Below, piece by piece: positions 1-8,186 of a DNA stretch of 64,000 nt. The stretch covers positions 1 through 64,000 of the forward strand of contig WXYP01000007.1 in assembly GCA_009901575.1 (NCBI GenBank). Direction: 5' to 3'. This DNA is from Flavobacteriaceae bacterium R38 (lineage in GTDB: Bacteria > Bacteroidota > Bacteroidia > Flavobacteriales > Flavobacteriaceae). Under the pieces are notes generated by a model. The model was given only the letters and a program-made list of their open reading frames with translations, was not told the origin of the DNA and did not search any database. A program made the position numbers and the translations under genes. Position 1 is the first letter of the stretch. Each line of letters opens with the position of its first letter.

Positions 1-3
1 AAT

Positions 4-75
4 GGTCCGTTCGTCTAGGGGTTAGGACGCCAGGTTTTCATCCTGGTAACAGGGGTTCGATTCCCCTACGGACTA
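4..75 (+). tRNA. tRNA-Glu (anticodon TTC)
   Basis: Cloverleaf read by eye. The acceptor arm GGTCCGT (4-10) pairs with ACGGACT (68-74), with a G-U at the first pair and A75 as discriminator. The anticodon stem CCAGG/CCTGG encloses the 7-nt loop TTTTCAT, giving anticodon TTC. The T arm carries GGTTCGATTCC. CCA is not encoded. rpsT follows 68 bp downstream on the same strand. Confidence 0.96.
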
Positions 76-143
76 CAAGAATTATTAATTAAAAGAACAC
101 TATAGTTCTTAATTACCGTTACAAGGTATAATTTAAAGGAAAG

Positions 144-401
144 ATGGCAAATCATAAGTCGGCGTTAAAGAGAATCAGAAGCAACGAAACGAAGCGTTTA
201 AGAAATAAATACCAACACAAAACGACTCGTAATGCGATTAAGAAGTTACGTGAAACTCAAGATGCAAAAGAAGCAGCAACGTTACTTCCAACAGTAGTTT
301 CTATGCTTGATAAATTAGCTAAAAGAAATATTATTCATAATAATAAAGCAGCTAACTTAAAGAGTAGTTTAACTAAGCACGTTACTAAATTAGCTTCCTA
401 A
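144..401 (+). CDS. rpsT: 30S ribosomal protein S20
   Basis: The 85-residue product matches S20 in length and character: N-terminal [19 protein letters not shown], very basic, all-helical, with a conserved central 'RNAIKKLRE' and an Ala/Lys-rich C-terminal helix. S20 binds 16S rRNA early in 30S assembly. The ATG at 144 follows AAAGGA, a usable ribosome site. A small inverted repeat AAGAAC/GTTCTT lies in the leader between tRNA-Glu and the gene; S20 is autoregulated in some bacteria, but nothing here proves that. A strong terminator follows directly, so this looks like a single-gene unit or one co-transcribed with tRNA-Glu. Confidence 0.97.
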   Translation: MANHKSALKRIRSNETKRLRNKYQHKTTRNAIKKLRETQDAKEAATLLPTVVSMLDKLAKRNIIHNNKAANLKSSLTKHVTKLAS

Positions 402-427
402 GAAGAAGGTAATTATTAAAATATTAT

Positions 428-455
428 AAAAGCTTCACATTTGTGAAGCTTTTTC
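428..455. terminator. Bidirectional intrinsic terminator between rpsT and the cyclase gene
   Basis: AAAAGCTTCAC (428-438) pairs perfectly with GTGAAGCTTTT (443-453) around a 4-nt loop. There is an A-run on the left and a T-run on the right, so it can stop both rpsT (+) and the converging gene (-), whose stop codon lies 3 bp away. Confidence 0.9.
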
Positions 456-457
456 TA

Positions 458-1168
458 TTATAATGTATCCTTTTCTTTTTCGAATATAGCAACAGCTCTT
501 ACCGGTGAACCTGTTCCTCCTCTTATTTTTAATGGCAAACCGATAAATCTAAAACGCCCCCTGTTAATCAAAAGATGTAGATTGATCATATTTTCGTAGT
601 GCGTAAATCCAAGTTCTCCACAAATTCGATGAACTTCTTTATTGGAAATTCCCGGTACTCCGGGAGACATGGTTTCAACTCCAAAAGCTGAAATATTTTT
701 TTCACCTAACCATCTTGCGGCTTCAACGGTAATTCCTGGTCCGTTTCCCCAATTTTCGGCATTAAAGTGTTTTCTGTAATGGTTGGTGTAGAATAAAACT
801 GTATCTCCTTTTTTTATTTCAAGATTTACTTTTTTACAAGTTTCTTCAATTTCCGTATGCGTGATCAATTCTTTTAAGCCTTTATGAGAAAAATCAAGAC
901 AAATTCCTTCTGTGTAAAACATAGAAAGTGGCATGGTATCTATAGATTGTTCTCTATATTCTTTTGCCATATGGTTTATAGCATCGACATGAGTTCCGGT
1001 ATGTTCTCCCATTTCTATTTTATACACACTTGGGGTAGAAGTTTTAGGATTCTTTATTCCATCCCATTCTTCATGTGTATTGTGAACGCTCATTTTGACT
1101 TGAGGAAGACTCTTGTAAACTGGCATTCCGGAATATATCTCCTGGCTTAAGTCTATTATTTCAATCAT
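458..1168 (-). CDS. Cyclase family protein (kynurenine-formamidase-like metal hydrolase)
   Basis: 236 residues, the usual size for the Cyclase fold (PF04199). The metal site is clear: HTGTHVDAINH at residues 56-66, with H56, H60 and D62 the expected metal ligands. The N-terminal 'IDLSQEIYSGMPVY' is the usual first strand of the family. Members hydrolyse amide or ester bonds in small molecules, for example N-formylkynurenine or isatin. No tryptophan-catabolism gene is adjacent, so the substrate is unknown. No signal peptide is seen, so it should be cytosolic. It shares the terminator at 428-455 with rpsT. Its start is separated by 68 bp from the next minus-strand gene, which could be co-transcribed. 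Confidence 0.85.
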   Translation of the reverse strand: MIEIIDLSQEIYSGMPVYKSLPQVKMSVHNTHEEWDGIKNPKTSTPSVYKIEMGEHTGTHVDAINHMAKEYREQSIDTMPLSMFYTEGICLDFSHKGLKELITHTEIEETCKKVNLEIKKGDTVLFYTNHYRKHFNAENWGNGPGITVEAARWLGEKNISAFGVETMSPGVPGISNKEVHRICGELGFTHYENMINLHLLINRGRFRFIGLPLKIRGGTGSPVRAVAIFEKEKDTL

Positions 1169-1236
1169 TAATATTATAGGTTATTTTTATTTATTACATC
1201 ATCATCAAAAATTCCGTATGAGAACTTTTGCAACCA

Positions 1237-2154
1237 TTAATCAGATAATAATGTATGATAAAATTTACATACAGATTTCACCCAAAGTTCCGGACTTCCT
1301 AATTGGCAAAAGTGCCCTGCTCCTTCCATTATGGTTAGTGATGCAGACGGACAAATATGTTTTTTTAAATAATGAGCTATTTCTACCCTGGCTACAGCAT
1401 CCTGGTTTCCCCAGCAAATATGCACAGGTGTTTGAGTTTGACGTAATGCAGGGAGCCACCTTGTTTTTTCAAACTTTTTGCGATCGTTTAGATATTTAAT
1501 TGTCAAATGGGTTTTGAGATGTCCATCTTGTAATCGGTTACTTTCCCATAAATTTTGAATGTCGGCATCAGATAATTTATCATTGCCATGAGCACTTACA
1601 ATTTGATGATTGAAAATTTTGAATGAGAGAAGATGTTTCATCAAATGACCAAACCTGGATAGTAATATTTTCTGTGTAATTCTTAAACTGGCCATATCCA
1701 GGATCATGCTGCCATTAGTAAAAGTGAAGCTTTGAAAACCTGTATTAAACCATGCAGGCAAGTTATCGTTTACTTGTCTAGATACTAATTCTGTAGCTAC
1801 GCTATCTCCCATATCATGGGCCAAAAGGTGTCCTCCTTTAATATTAAAATACTTCCATACCATAAGTGCAATATCTGCCTGTTCTATTAAAGAATAAGAG
1901 AAATTTTTGGCAGGTTTATCGCTCCATCCATATCCTATCATATCAAAAAGAATAACTTGTTCAAATTGTTGTTTGACTCCTTCGATAATAGCATGGTAAG
2001 AAAAAGAAGATTCCGGAAAACCGTGTAATAATAGTAATGTTTGCTCAGGGCTTGCGTTTTTTTTGCCAACTTGTTTGACAAATACGCGATGTTGAAACGG
2101 GCCTACTTTGATGTATTCTCCGGTAGTTTCCCATTGTTGTATTGTGGTAGACAA
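1237..2154 (-). CDS. Alpha/beta hydrolase, MEST/epoxide-hydrolase-like
   Basis: 305 residues. The oxyanion-hole motif HGFPES is at residues 44-49. The nucleophile elbow is HDMGDS (H113-S118), with Asp114 as nucleophile rather than Ser, as in haloalkane dehalogenases, epoxide hydrolases and the vertebrate MEST/PEG1 group. The catalytic His is probably H281 in GAGH. The cap region 'DGHLKTHLTIKYLNDRKKF' resembles MEST more than classical dehalogenases, by my recollection of the family. No signal peptide. Reaction and substrate cannot be named from sequence. A putative -7 box for this gene lies at 2190-2197, and the gene is divergent from the esterase lipoprotein at 2267. Confidence 0.8.
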   Translation of the reverse strand: MSTTIQQWETTGEYIKVGPFQHRVFVKQVGKKNASPEQTLLLLHGFPESSFSYHAIIEGVKQQFEQVILFDMIGYGWSDKPAKNFSYSLIEQADIALMVWKYFNIKGGHLLAHDMGDSVATELVSRQVNDNLPAWFNTGFQSFTFTNGSMILDMASLRITQKILLSRFGHLMKHLLSFKIFNHQIVSAHGNDKLSDADIQNLWESNRLQDGHLKTHLTIKYLNDRKKFEKTRWLPALRQTQTPVHICWGNQDAVARVEIAHYLKKHICPSASLTIMEGAGHFCQLGSPELWVKSVCKFYHTLLSD

Positions 2155-2189
2155 ATGAATATTTTTTTGGTAAGATACACTTTCCGCTT

Positions 2190-2197
2190 CAAAAATA
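2190..2197 (-). promoter_or_regulatory. Putative Bacteroidota -7 box (TATTTTTG) for the MEST-like hydrolase
   Basis: Reading the minus strand, TATTTTTG matches the TAnnTTTG consensus exactly and lies 36 bp before the start codon at 2154. I found no matching -33 TTTG at 17-23 bp, so support rests on the -7 box and position alone. Confidence 0.4.
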
Positions 2198-2266
2198 AAA
2201 TACGTAAAGGTTTGAGGAATGAGGTATTTGTGTTAAATCCGTATCTTTAACTAAAACCTAACCAAA

Positions 2267-3991
2267 ATGAAATCAGTATTTTTTTTAGTGATGACAGCTT
2301 TTCTTTTTATGAGCTGTACACAGGAAACAGCATCAATAAAAATCAATGTGTCTTTTTCAGAATCTGTAAGTGAAGAAAGTTTAGACGGGCGACTTTTACT
2401 CATGCTATCAACAAATGATAAAAATGAACCGCGTTTTCAAATCAATTCCGGATTAAATACGCAACATGTTTATGGGATGAATGTCGATGAATTGGCTGCA
2501 GGAACATCAGCAACTTTTGATGAAAGTATTTTTGGTTATCCGACTGAGAGTTTATCAGGTTTACCGCCAGGAGAATATTATGTGCAAGCATTATTGCATA
2601 CTTATGAAACGTTTAATTTGTCTACAGGTCATAAGGTAAAGTTACCAATGGATAATGGAGAAGGTCAACAATGGAATCGGTCGCCTGGAAATTTATATAG
2701 CGTACCTGTGAAGGTAATGATCGATCCAAAGAAAAACTCAGAGATTGATATTGTAATGGATCAAAAAATTCCTGAAATCAAACCAGCAGAAGACACAGAG
2801 TGGATAAAGCATGTAAAAGTTAAGTCAGAGAAATTATCAGAATTTTGGGGAAGAGATATTTATTTAGGAGCTAATGTGTTGTTGCCTAAAGGATTTGATG
2901 AACATCCTGAAGCAAAATATCCTTTAATGATATTTCATGGGCATTTTCCTGCAGATTTTAGTGGCTTTAGAACTACTCCTCCAGATCCGGAACTGGAACC
3001 TGATTATTCCGAACGTTTTAAAATGAAGGGATATAATATCATTCAGCAACAAGAGGCTTATGATTTTTATCAGCGATGGATTAGTGAAGAGTTTCCTCGT
3101 TTTTTGATTATTGAAATCCAGCATCCGACACCATATTATGATGATTCATATGCGGTGAACTCTGCAAATCAGGGGCCATACGGAGATGCAATTACCTATG
3201 AATTGATTCCTGCTATTGAAGAACAATTCAGAGGACAAGGAGAGAGCTGGTCACGTTTTTTATATGGAGGGTCAACCGGAGGTTGGGAAGCATTAGCAGT
3301 GCAGGTAATGTATCCTGATTTTTATAATGGTTGTTTTGCTGCTTGCCCGGATCCGATTGACTTCAGAGCGTACTGTCTGACCAATCTTTATGAAGATAAG
3401 AATGCTTATTATTATAATAGTGAACATAGAAAAATGGAAGTGCCTGCGCGTCGTGATTACTTAGGAAATGTTTCCAATACGCTTCGATCTGTAAATCATT
3501 TGGAATTGGTATTGGGGGATAAATCCAGATCGGGGCAGCAATGGGATATTTGGGAAGCTACGTATTCACCGCAAGGGGAAGACGGGTATCCAGAACGTAT
3601 ATGGGATAAATATACAGGTGAAATTAATAGGGATATCGCGAATTATTGGAAAGAGAATTATGATCTGCGTTATATTATGGAGCGGGATTGGGATAAAGTA
3701 GGGGAGAAACTAAGAGGGAAAATTCATATTTATTGTGGAGATATGGATAATTATTACCTTAATAATGCAGTATATCTCATGGAAGATTTTTTAGAAAGTA
3801 CAACTGATCCTTATTATGAAGGAGAAGTAGCTTATGGAGATCGTGCAGAGCATTGTTGGAATGGAGATCCCGAAAATCCGAATAGTATTACACGTTTAAG
3901 ATATAATAGCATGTATGTGCCTAAAATTATAAAACGTATAGAAGAGAGTGCACCTAAGGGAGCTGATTTAACAAGCTGGAGGTATAAATAA
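2267..3991 (+). CDS. Secreted esterase-like lipoprotein (alpha/beta hydrolase fold)
   Basis: 574 residues. The N-terminus has a lipoprotein signal ending in the lipobox-like FMSC (Cys17), so it is probably lipid-anchored in the envelope. Residues 20-190 look like a beta-rich accessory domain. From about 200 an esterase domain begins, with 'YPLMIFHGHFPADF' (oxyanion region) and the nucleophile motif GGSTGG with Ser336. A likely catalytic His is in 'RAEHCWNGDP' near residue 530. The overall type resembles the putative-esterase (Esterase D-like) superfamily with an extra N-terminal domain. The substrate is unknown. A TATCTTTA box at 2242-2249, one base off TAnnTTTG, lies 17 bp before the ATG. 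It is a single gene ended by the terminator at 4008-4035. Confidence 0.75.
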   Translation: MKSVFFLVMTAFLFMSCTQETASIKINVSFSESVSEESLDGRLLLMLSTNDKNEPRFQINSGLNTQHVYGMNVDELAAGTSATFDESIFGYPTESLSGLPPGEYYVQALLHTYETFNLSTGHKVKLPMDNGEGQQWNRSPGNLYSVPVKVMIDPKKNSEIDIVMDQKIPEIKPAEDTEWIKHVKVKSEKLSEFWGRDIYLGANVLLPKGFDEHPEAKYPLMIFHGHFPADFSGFRTTPPDPELEPDYSERFKMKGYNIIQQQEAYDFYQRWISEEFPRFLIIEIQHPTPYYDDSYAVNSANQGPYGDAITYELIPAIEEQFRGQGESWSRFLYGGSTGGWEALAVQVMYPDFYNGCFAACPDPIDFRAYCLTNLYEDKNAYYYNSEHRKMEVPARRDYLGNVSNTLRSVNHLELVLGDKSRSGQQWDIWEATYSPQGEDGYPERIWDKYTGEINRDIANYWKENYDLRYIMERDWDKVGEKLRGKIHIYCGDMDNYYLNNAVYLMEDFLESTTDPYYEGEVAYGDRAEHCWNGDPENPNSITRLRYNSMYVPKIIKRIEESAPKGADLTSWRYK

Positions 3992-4007
3992 TAAAGTACA
4001 TAGCATA

Positions 4008-4035
4008 AAAAAATCCCGCTTTTGCGGGATTTTTT
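4008..4035. terminator. Bidirectional terminator between the esterase gene and rho
   Basis: AAAAAATCCCGC (4008-4019) pairs perfectly with GCGGGATTTTTT (4024-4035) across a TTTT loop. A-run and T-run flanks make it usable from both strands, for the plus-strand esterase and the minus-strand rho gene. Confidence 0.92.
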
Positions 4036-4054
4036 AATAGTATATTTTTTATTC

Positions 4055-5776
4055 TTACTGATTCATAGTCAATAAAAATTCTTCATTATTGCCGGTACGT
4101 TTAATGCGTTGCTCGATAAACTCCATAGCTTCTACAGGGTTCATATCTGCTAAATATTTACGCATAATCCACATGCGTTGTACGGTATTTTCGTCTAATA
4201 AAAGATCATCTCTACGTGTACTTGAAGATACAAGATCGATAGCAGGGAAGATTCTACGATTAGAAATACGTCTGTCTAGCTGAAGTTCCATGTTACCGGT
4301 TCCTTTAAATTCTTCAAAGATAACTTCATCCATTTTAGAACCTGTTTCTGTCAATGCAGTAGCAATAATAGAAAGAGATCCGCCACCTTCAATATTACGT
4401 GCAGCTCCAAAGAAACGTTTTGGTTTGTGTAGTGCATTTGCGTCTACACCACCACTTAATACCTTACCACTGGCAGGCTGAACAGTATTGTATGCACGTG
4501 CTAAACGTGTAATGGAATCTAATAAAATAACTACATCATGTCCGCATTCTACCAAACGTTTACCTTTTTCTAGTACAATATTAGCTATACGTACGTGTTC
4601 GGTAGCTTCTTTATCAAAAGTTGAAGCAACCACTTCTCCACGAACGTTACGTTGCATATCGGTAACTTCTTCCGGACGCTCATCGATTAGCAAAACCAAT
4701 AAATATACTTCCGGATGATTTGCTGCGATACCATTTGCGATATCTTTAAGCAACATTGTCTTACCCGTTTTTGGCTGTGCTACAATCATCCCTCTTTGTC
4801 CTTTTCCGATTGGGGAGAACAAATCAATAATTCGGGTAGATATAGAAGACTGTTTATCGGCCAATTTAAAACGCTCTTCCGGGAAAAGCGGAGTTAAATG
4901 TTCAAAAGAAACACGATCTCTTACCACTTGCGGATCCAGTCCGTTAATCTTACTTACTTTGATTAAGGGAAAATATTTTTCTCCTTCTTTAGGAGGGCGA
5001 ACATTTCCTAAAACAGTATCTCCGGTTTTTAATCCGAATAAACGTATTTGAGATTGGGAAACATAGATATCATCAGGAGATGATAAGTAGTTATAATCAG
5101 ACGATCTTAAAAAACCGTAACCGTCCTGCATAATATCTAATACTCCCTCACTTTCTACAATGCCTTCAAATTCAAAATCGGGATCTCTATACCTGTTCTT
5201 TTTTTCTTTATCGAAATTTTCGCGGTCTACATTATCTTTTTGATTCTTGTTATTCCCGTTTTGATTCCCTTTGGAATGTTGTCTTTTTTGAGAATGATCA
5301 GATCGTTTGTGTCCTTCTTTAGACCTGTTATCTTTTCTATCGTCAGTATTGTTATCTCTTTTCTGCTTGTGTTGCTTTTTGTCTTCAGGAGATTTATCTT
5401 CTCTCTTAGATGGAGAAGAAGTGTTAGTGGTTTTTTCCTGAGTAGGTGAAGAATTCTTGGTGTTTTCTTCTTTTTTATCATTGACGGCAGGAGATGGAGT
5501 GTTGGCGGTTGTTTTTTCCTGAACTGATTTTTTATTATCAGTGATGCGCTTTCTTACTCTTTTAACTACTTTGCTTTCTGCATTTTCTTTAGGACTGTCA
5601 TTGTCTTTTTTAGTAGGAGGCGGTGTAGTTTTCTTTGGGTTTGCGGCTTGGACATCAAGAATTTGATAAACCAAGTCCATTTTTTTAAGCGATTTGAATT
5701 TAGGAATGCTTAAGCTCTTTGCTATTTCCTGTAACTCAACAAGTTTCTTTTCTTTTAAATTTGAAATGTCAAACAT
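4055..5776 (-). CDS. rho: Transcription termination factor Rho with a long polar insertion
   Basis: 573 residues against about 419 in E. coli. Order of parts: a Rho_N helical domain (about 5-43); a highly charged Lys/Asn/Asp/Ser-rich low-complexity segment (about 45-200); the cold-shock-like RNA-binding domain (about 205-275); and the RecA-type ATPase with Walker A PKTGKT (335-340) and Walker B region [16 protein letters not shown]. The ATPase core is normal, so it should be an active RNA/DNA helicase that ends transcription. Rho proteins of this phylum are known to carry such insertions between Rho_N and the RNA-binding domain. Single gene; the long leader of up to about 120 nt between a -7-like box at 5899 and the start could allow autoregulation, which is inference. 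Confidence 0.97.
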   Translation of the reverse strand: MFDISNLKEKKLVELQEIAKSLSIPKFKSLKKMDLVYQILDVQAANPKKTTPPPTKKDNDSPKENAESKVVKRVRKRITDNKKSVQEKTTANTPSPAVNDKKEENTKNSSPTQEKTTNTSSPSKREDKSPEDKKQHKQKRDNNTDDRKDNRSKEGHKRSDHSQKRQHSKGNQNGNNKNQKDNVDRENFDKEKKNRYRDPDFEFEGIVESEGVLDIMQDGYGFLRSSDYNYLSSPDDIYVSQSQIRLFGLKTGDTVLGNVRPPKEGEKYFPLIKVSKINGLDPQVVRDRVSFEHLTPLFPEERFKLADKQSSISTRIIDLFSPIGKGQRGMIVAQPKTGKTMLLKDIANGIAANHPEVYLLVLLIDERPEEVTDMQRNVRGEVVASTFDKEATEHVRIANIVLEKGKRLVECGHDVVILLDSITRLARAYNTVQPASGKVLSGGVDANALHKPKRFFGAARNIEGGGSLSIIATALTETGSKMDEVIFEEFKGTGNMELQLDRRISNRRIFPAIDLVSSSTRRDDLLLDENTVQRMWIMRKYLADMNPVEAMEFIEQRIKRTGNNEEFLLTMNQ

Positions 5777-5898
5777 TTATATGCAATAAATTAATTAAGT
5801 GTGAAGTAAAGCTTACTTTCTGTATAAATTGAAAATTTTAATTGAAGTACAAACGAACCGGGGTAATGAGTTGGTAACGAATTGATAAGGCAATATTA

Positions 5899-5906
5899 CA
5901 AATTTA
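5899..5906 (-). promoter_or_regulatory. Putative -7 box (TAAATTTG) for rho
   Basis: Minus-strand TAAATTTG fits TAnnTTTG and lies 123 bp before the rho start. No -33 element is recognisable at the right distance, so this is weak evidence. Confidence 0.3.
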
Positions 5907-5942
5907 TTTTTACAAACAAGCATAAATTTTAAAAAGAACGCT

Positions 5943-5950
5943 TATTTTTG
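5943..5950 (+). promoter_or_regulatory. Putative -7 box (TATTTTTG) for the DUF4293 gene
   Basis: TATTTTTG matches TAnnTTTG and ends 20 bp before the ATG at 5971. This placement also argues against the GTG at 5953, which would leave almost no leader. Confidence 0.45.
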
Positions 5951-5970
5951 TCGTGCTTTTAGAGAAAATA

Positions 5971-6381
5971 ATGTTACAACGTATTCAGACACTATATCTT
6001 TTGATAACTGCTATTATAGCAGGCGGACTCATATTTCTATTGAATTTATGGGTTACGGTAGATGGAGAAATTATATACGCTAAAAACGAAATACTGTTTT
6101 TAGGATTGTTTGAGAGTTCGGCTTTATTAGCAATGATTACGATTTTTTTATTTAAAAACAGAAAACTACAATTTGTGTTAAACAGATTGAATATCATATT
6201 AAACTTTATTTTACTAGGAATATTTGTAGTGCGATCACTAAGCATATCTGGAGAAAGTAACATTTCTGAGAAAGGTATTGGGATGCTTCTCCCTATTATT
6301 TCTATCGTGTTTTTAGTTTTGGCAAATAAAGCCATCAAAAAGGACGAAGATCTTGTAAAATCTGTAGATCGGTTACGATGA
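5971..6381 (+). CDS. DUF4293 family membrane protein
   Basis: 136 residues from the ATG at 5971, beginning MLQRIQTLYLL as is typical of this Bacteroidota-only family; a GTG 18 bp upstream in frame is less likely. Four hydrophobic segments are visible at about residues 6-28, 45-62, 70-90 and 100-120, so it is an inner-membrane protein of unknown function. It is frequently a neighbour of rho in flavobacteria, and here it is divergent from rho across a 194-bp spacer. It ends in a strong terminator at 6414-6441 and is therefore a single-gene unit. Confidence 0.82.
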   Translation: MLQRIQTLYLLITAIIAGGLIFLLNLWVTVDGEIIYAKNEILFLGLFESSALLAMITIFLFKNRKLQFVLNRLNIILNFILLGIFVVRSLSISGESNISEKGIGMLLPIISIVFLVLANKAIKKDEDLVKSVDRLR

Positions 6382-6413
6382 ACCTAAAATCTTAGTAATA
6401 TTTATTAGTGCGT

Positions 6414-6441
6414 AAGCCCGGGTGAAGACCCGGGCTTTTTT
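6414..6441 (+). terminator. Intrinsic terminator after the DUF4293 gene
   Basis: A 10-bp GC-rich stem AAGCCCGGGT (6414-6423) / ACCCGGGCTT (6428-6437) with a GAAG loop, followed by six T (6436-6441). The left side lacks a long A-run, so it should act mainly on the plus strand. Confidence 0.92.
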
Positions 6442-6444
6442 ATA

Positions 6445-7437
6445 TTATTTAAGTGAGCCTATAAATTTAATGCTTTGCTTAGCTTCTTCAATAATGTTTT
6501 CTATAATTTCTTTTGATGGAATTCTTTTGTTAAGTAACCCGACAGATTGTCCGGCATATAATGCCATAGCTTCTATATTTCCTGTTACTCCTTTTATTGG
6601 ATTATTATCTGAATATCGATATATTGATTTGCCATTTGCATCTTGAGCTATTACTTCTCCTTGATTCGGACGTTTTCCGATAGGCGGTTTTCCTGCTTTT
6701 TCCCACTCTTTGATAGTGCTGTTTTTCAAAACTCTGTGAGGTGCATTTTCCCAACCTAAATGGAATAGATCTTGCGTGTAAAAAGTATCATTTTCATTGG
6801 CATCTGCAATTAAATCTGCATAACCTTGTTCAATATGGGCTTCTGTACTCATTAAAAAACGAGAGCCAATACTTATACCGGAACCTCCTAGTACTAATGA
6901 AGCTATTAATCCCTGACCATTTGTAAATCCGCCCGCTGCAACCACTGGAATACCAACTTTCCAGGCAATGGAAGGAATTAATACTGAATTTGCTACTGTT
7001 CCCTGGACATGACCTCCTGCTTCCCATCCCTGAGCGATTAGAAAATCTACTCCCAAAGCAGCATATTTTTCTGCTTCTTTAGAATCGGCTACTGTCTGAC
7101 ATACCTTTATGTTATGAGTTTTTAACTTTTCAATATGTTTTGAAGAATCTCCCCAAAAGAAAGAAACTACCGGAACATTTTCAGAGATGCAAATATCAAC
7201 GCGTTCTTCCTGATCCCAGTCGAGTACCAGGTTAACTCCAAATGGTTGTGTTGTTAACTTTTTGGTTTCCCTGATAATCCTGATACAATCTTCATTGCTT
7301 TTCCACGAAAGTGCCAGCATCCCTAATCCGCCTGCATTAGATACCTCACTTGCTAAAACAGGATTGGTTGCACTACCTATAGGTGCCTGTATTATCGGAT
7401 ATTTAATGCCTAATAGTTCAGTTAATTTTGTTTTCAT
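6445..7437 (-). CDS. Nitronate monooxygenase family flavoprotein
   Basis: 330 residues with the FMN-binding TIM barrel of the 2-nitropropane dioxygenase/nitronate monooxygenase family. Visible parts: N-terminal 'YPIIQAPIGSATNPVLASEV', the glycine-rich 'GWEAGGHVQG' near residue 140, phosphate-binding 'VAAGGFTNGQG' near 170, and 'GSGISIGSRF' near 185. Members oxidise alkyl nitronates; the same fold includes FabK enoyl-ACP reductase, so the exact reaction is open. Cytosolic, no signal. The upstream 65 bp before the heptamer array (7502-7575) must contain its promoter if it is not transcribed from the phosphoesterase gene behind it. Confidence 0.85.
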   Translation of the reverse strand: MKTKLTELLGIKYPIIQAPIGSATNPVLASEVSNAGGLGMLALSWKSNEDCIRIIRETKKLTTQPFGVNLVLDWDQEERVDICISENVPVVSFFWGDSSKHIEKLKTHNIKVCQTVADSKEAEKYAALGVDFLIAQGWEAGGHVQGTVANSVLIPSIAWKVGIPVVAAGGFTNGQGLIASLVLGGSGISIGSRFLMSTEAHIEQGYADLIADANENDTFYTQDLFHLGWENAPHRVLKNSTIKEWEKAGKPPIGKRPNQGEVIAQDANGKSIYRYSDNNPIKGVTGNIEAMALYAGQSVGLLNKRIPSKEIIENIIEEAKQSIKFIGSLK

Positions 7438-7501
7438 ATTTGTTTAACTAGTTGAATCGTAAAACTATAAAATTGATAAAAGTTTATCTTTTTTTAATTT
7501 T

Positions 7502-7575
7502 CCATCATCCATCATCCATCATCCATCATCCATCATCCATCATCCATCATCCATCATCCATCATCCATCATCCAT
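7502..7575. repeat. Heptamer tandem array, 10.6 copies of CCATCAT
   Basis: Ten perfect head-to-tail copies of CCATCAT (7502-7571) plus CCAT. On the minus strand the unit reads ATGATGG. The array touches the stop codon of the phosphoesterase (stop at 7576-7578) and ends 65 bp upstream of the nitronate monooxygenase start. A period of 7 is not a multiple of 3, so it is not a coding repeat. Perfect copies suggest recent expansion by strand slippage and probable length variation between strains. Confidence 0.97.
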
Positions 7576-8070
7576 TCATCTCCCTTCCAGTTCTATAATC
7601 TCTAAATCTTTTATCTGGTCGCCGTCAATGGTAAAACGAAGCATTGTACGTACTTTATGAAATCCGTGTTTCCCTGCTGCACCCGGATTCATATGTAAAA
7701 GGTTTAGTTTTTTATCGAATTGAACTTTTAAAATATGGGAATGTCCGCAGATGAATAATTTTGGAGGATTTCTTTGAATTTCCTCTCGTACATTAATGTT
7801 GTATTTTCCTGGATATCCGCCAATATGAGTAATCCATACATCTACCCCCTCGCATAAAAACCTGTTGTTTAAAGGAAACTCCATTCGTGCTTTATCATCA
7901 TCAATATTACCATAAACAGCTCTGAGAGGTTTTAATTCCTTGATGGTGTCTGTGACTACGAGATCTCCTATGTCTCCTGCATGCCAAACTTCATCAGCTT
8001 GTAATGCATATTTTAAAATACGTTCATCAATATGGCTATGTGTATCAGATAAGAGGAGGATTCTAGTCAT
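7576..8070 (-). CDS. YfcE/MJ0936-type metallophosphoesterase
   Basis: 164 residues with all motifs of the calcineurin-like YfcE group: SDTHSH (residues 7-12), HAGDIGD (31-37), GNIDDD (about 54-59), GHSH (about 109-112) and a C-terminal 'HMNPGAAG'. These Asp, His and Asn residues hold two metal ions. Relatives hydrolyse phosphodiesters such as 2',3'-cAMP or bis-pNPP in vitro; the natural substrate is unknown. No signal peptide, so cytosolic. Heptamer tandem arrays lie on both sides of the gene, directly after its stop codon and 54 bp before its start. It is divergent from truA. Confidence 0.9.
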   Translation of the reverse strand: MTRILLLSDTHSHIDERILKYALQADEVWHAGDIGDLVVTDTIKELKPLRAVYGNIDDDKARMEFPLNNRFLCEGVDVWITHIGGYPGKYNINVREEIQRNPPKLFICGHSHILKVQFDKKLNLLHMNPGAAGKHGFHKVRTMLRFTIDGDQIKDLEIIELEGR

Positions 8071-8123
8071 AATTAATTAAAAATAGAGAAGTTTATTTAT
8101 TTGAGAATGTATTGCTTTTTAGT

Positions 8124-8149
8124 TTCAACATTCAACATTCAACATTCAA
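8124..8149. repeat. Short heptamer array, 3.7 copies of TTCAACA
   Basis: TTCAACA occurs at 8124, 8131 and 8138, then TTCAA. It ends 3 bp before the putative truA -7 box at 8153, so it occupies the spacer and -33 region of that promoter. Its unit differs from the CCATCAT array on the other side of the phosphoesterase. Confidence 0.9.
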
Positions 8150-8152
8150 TCG

Positions 8153-8160
8153 TATCTTTG
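8153..8160 (+). promoter_or_regulatory. Putative -7 box (TATCTTTG) for truA
   Basis: TATCTTTG is an exact TAnnTTTG match 26 bp before the TTG start of truA. The -33 region is taken up by the TTCAACA repeats, with TTTC at 8123-8126 as the only candidate, at a longer than usual spacing. Confidence 0.55.
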
Positions 8161-8186
8161 CTTAATAACAAAATTAAGATATTCCT

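Noticed and set aside
1218-1499. Plus-strand 93-codon frame opposite the MEST-like hydrolase
   Set aside because: Antisense to a gene with intact catalytic motifs, and its composition is not protein-like.
5227-5481. 84-codon alternative frame inside rho
   Set aside because: It lies within the low-complexity Rho insertion and has no independent start signals.
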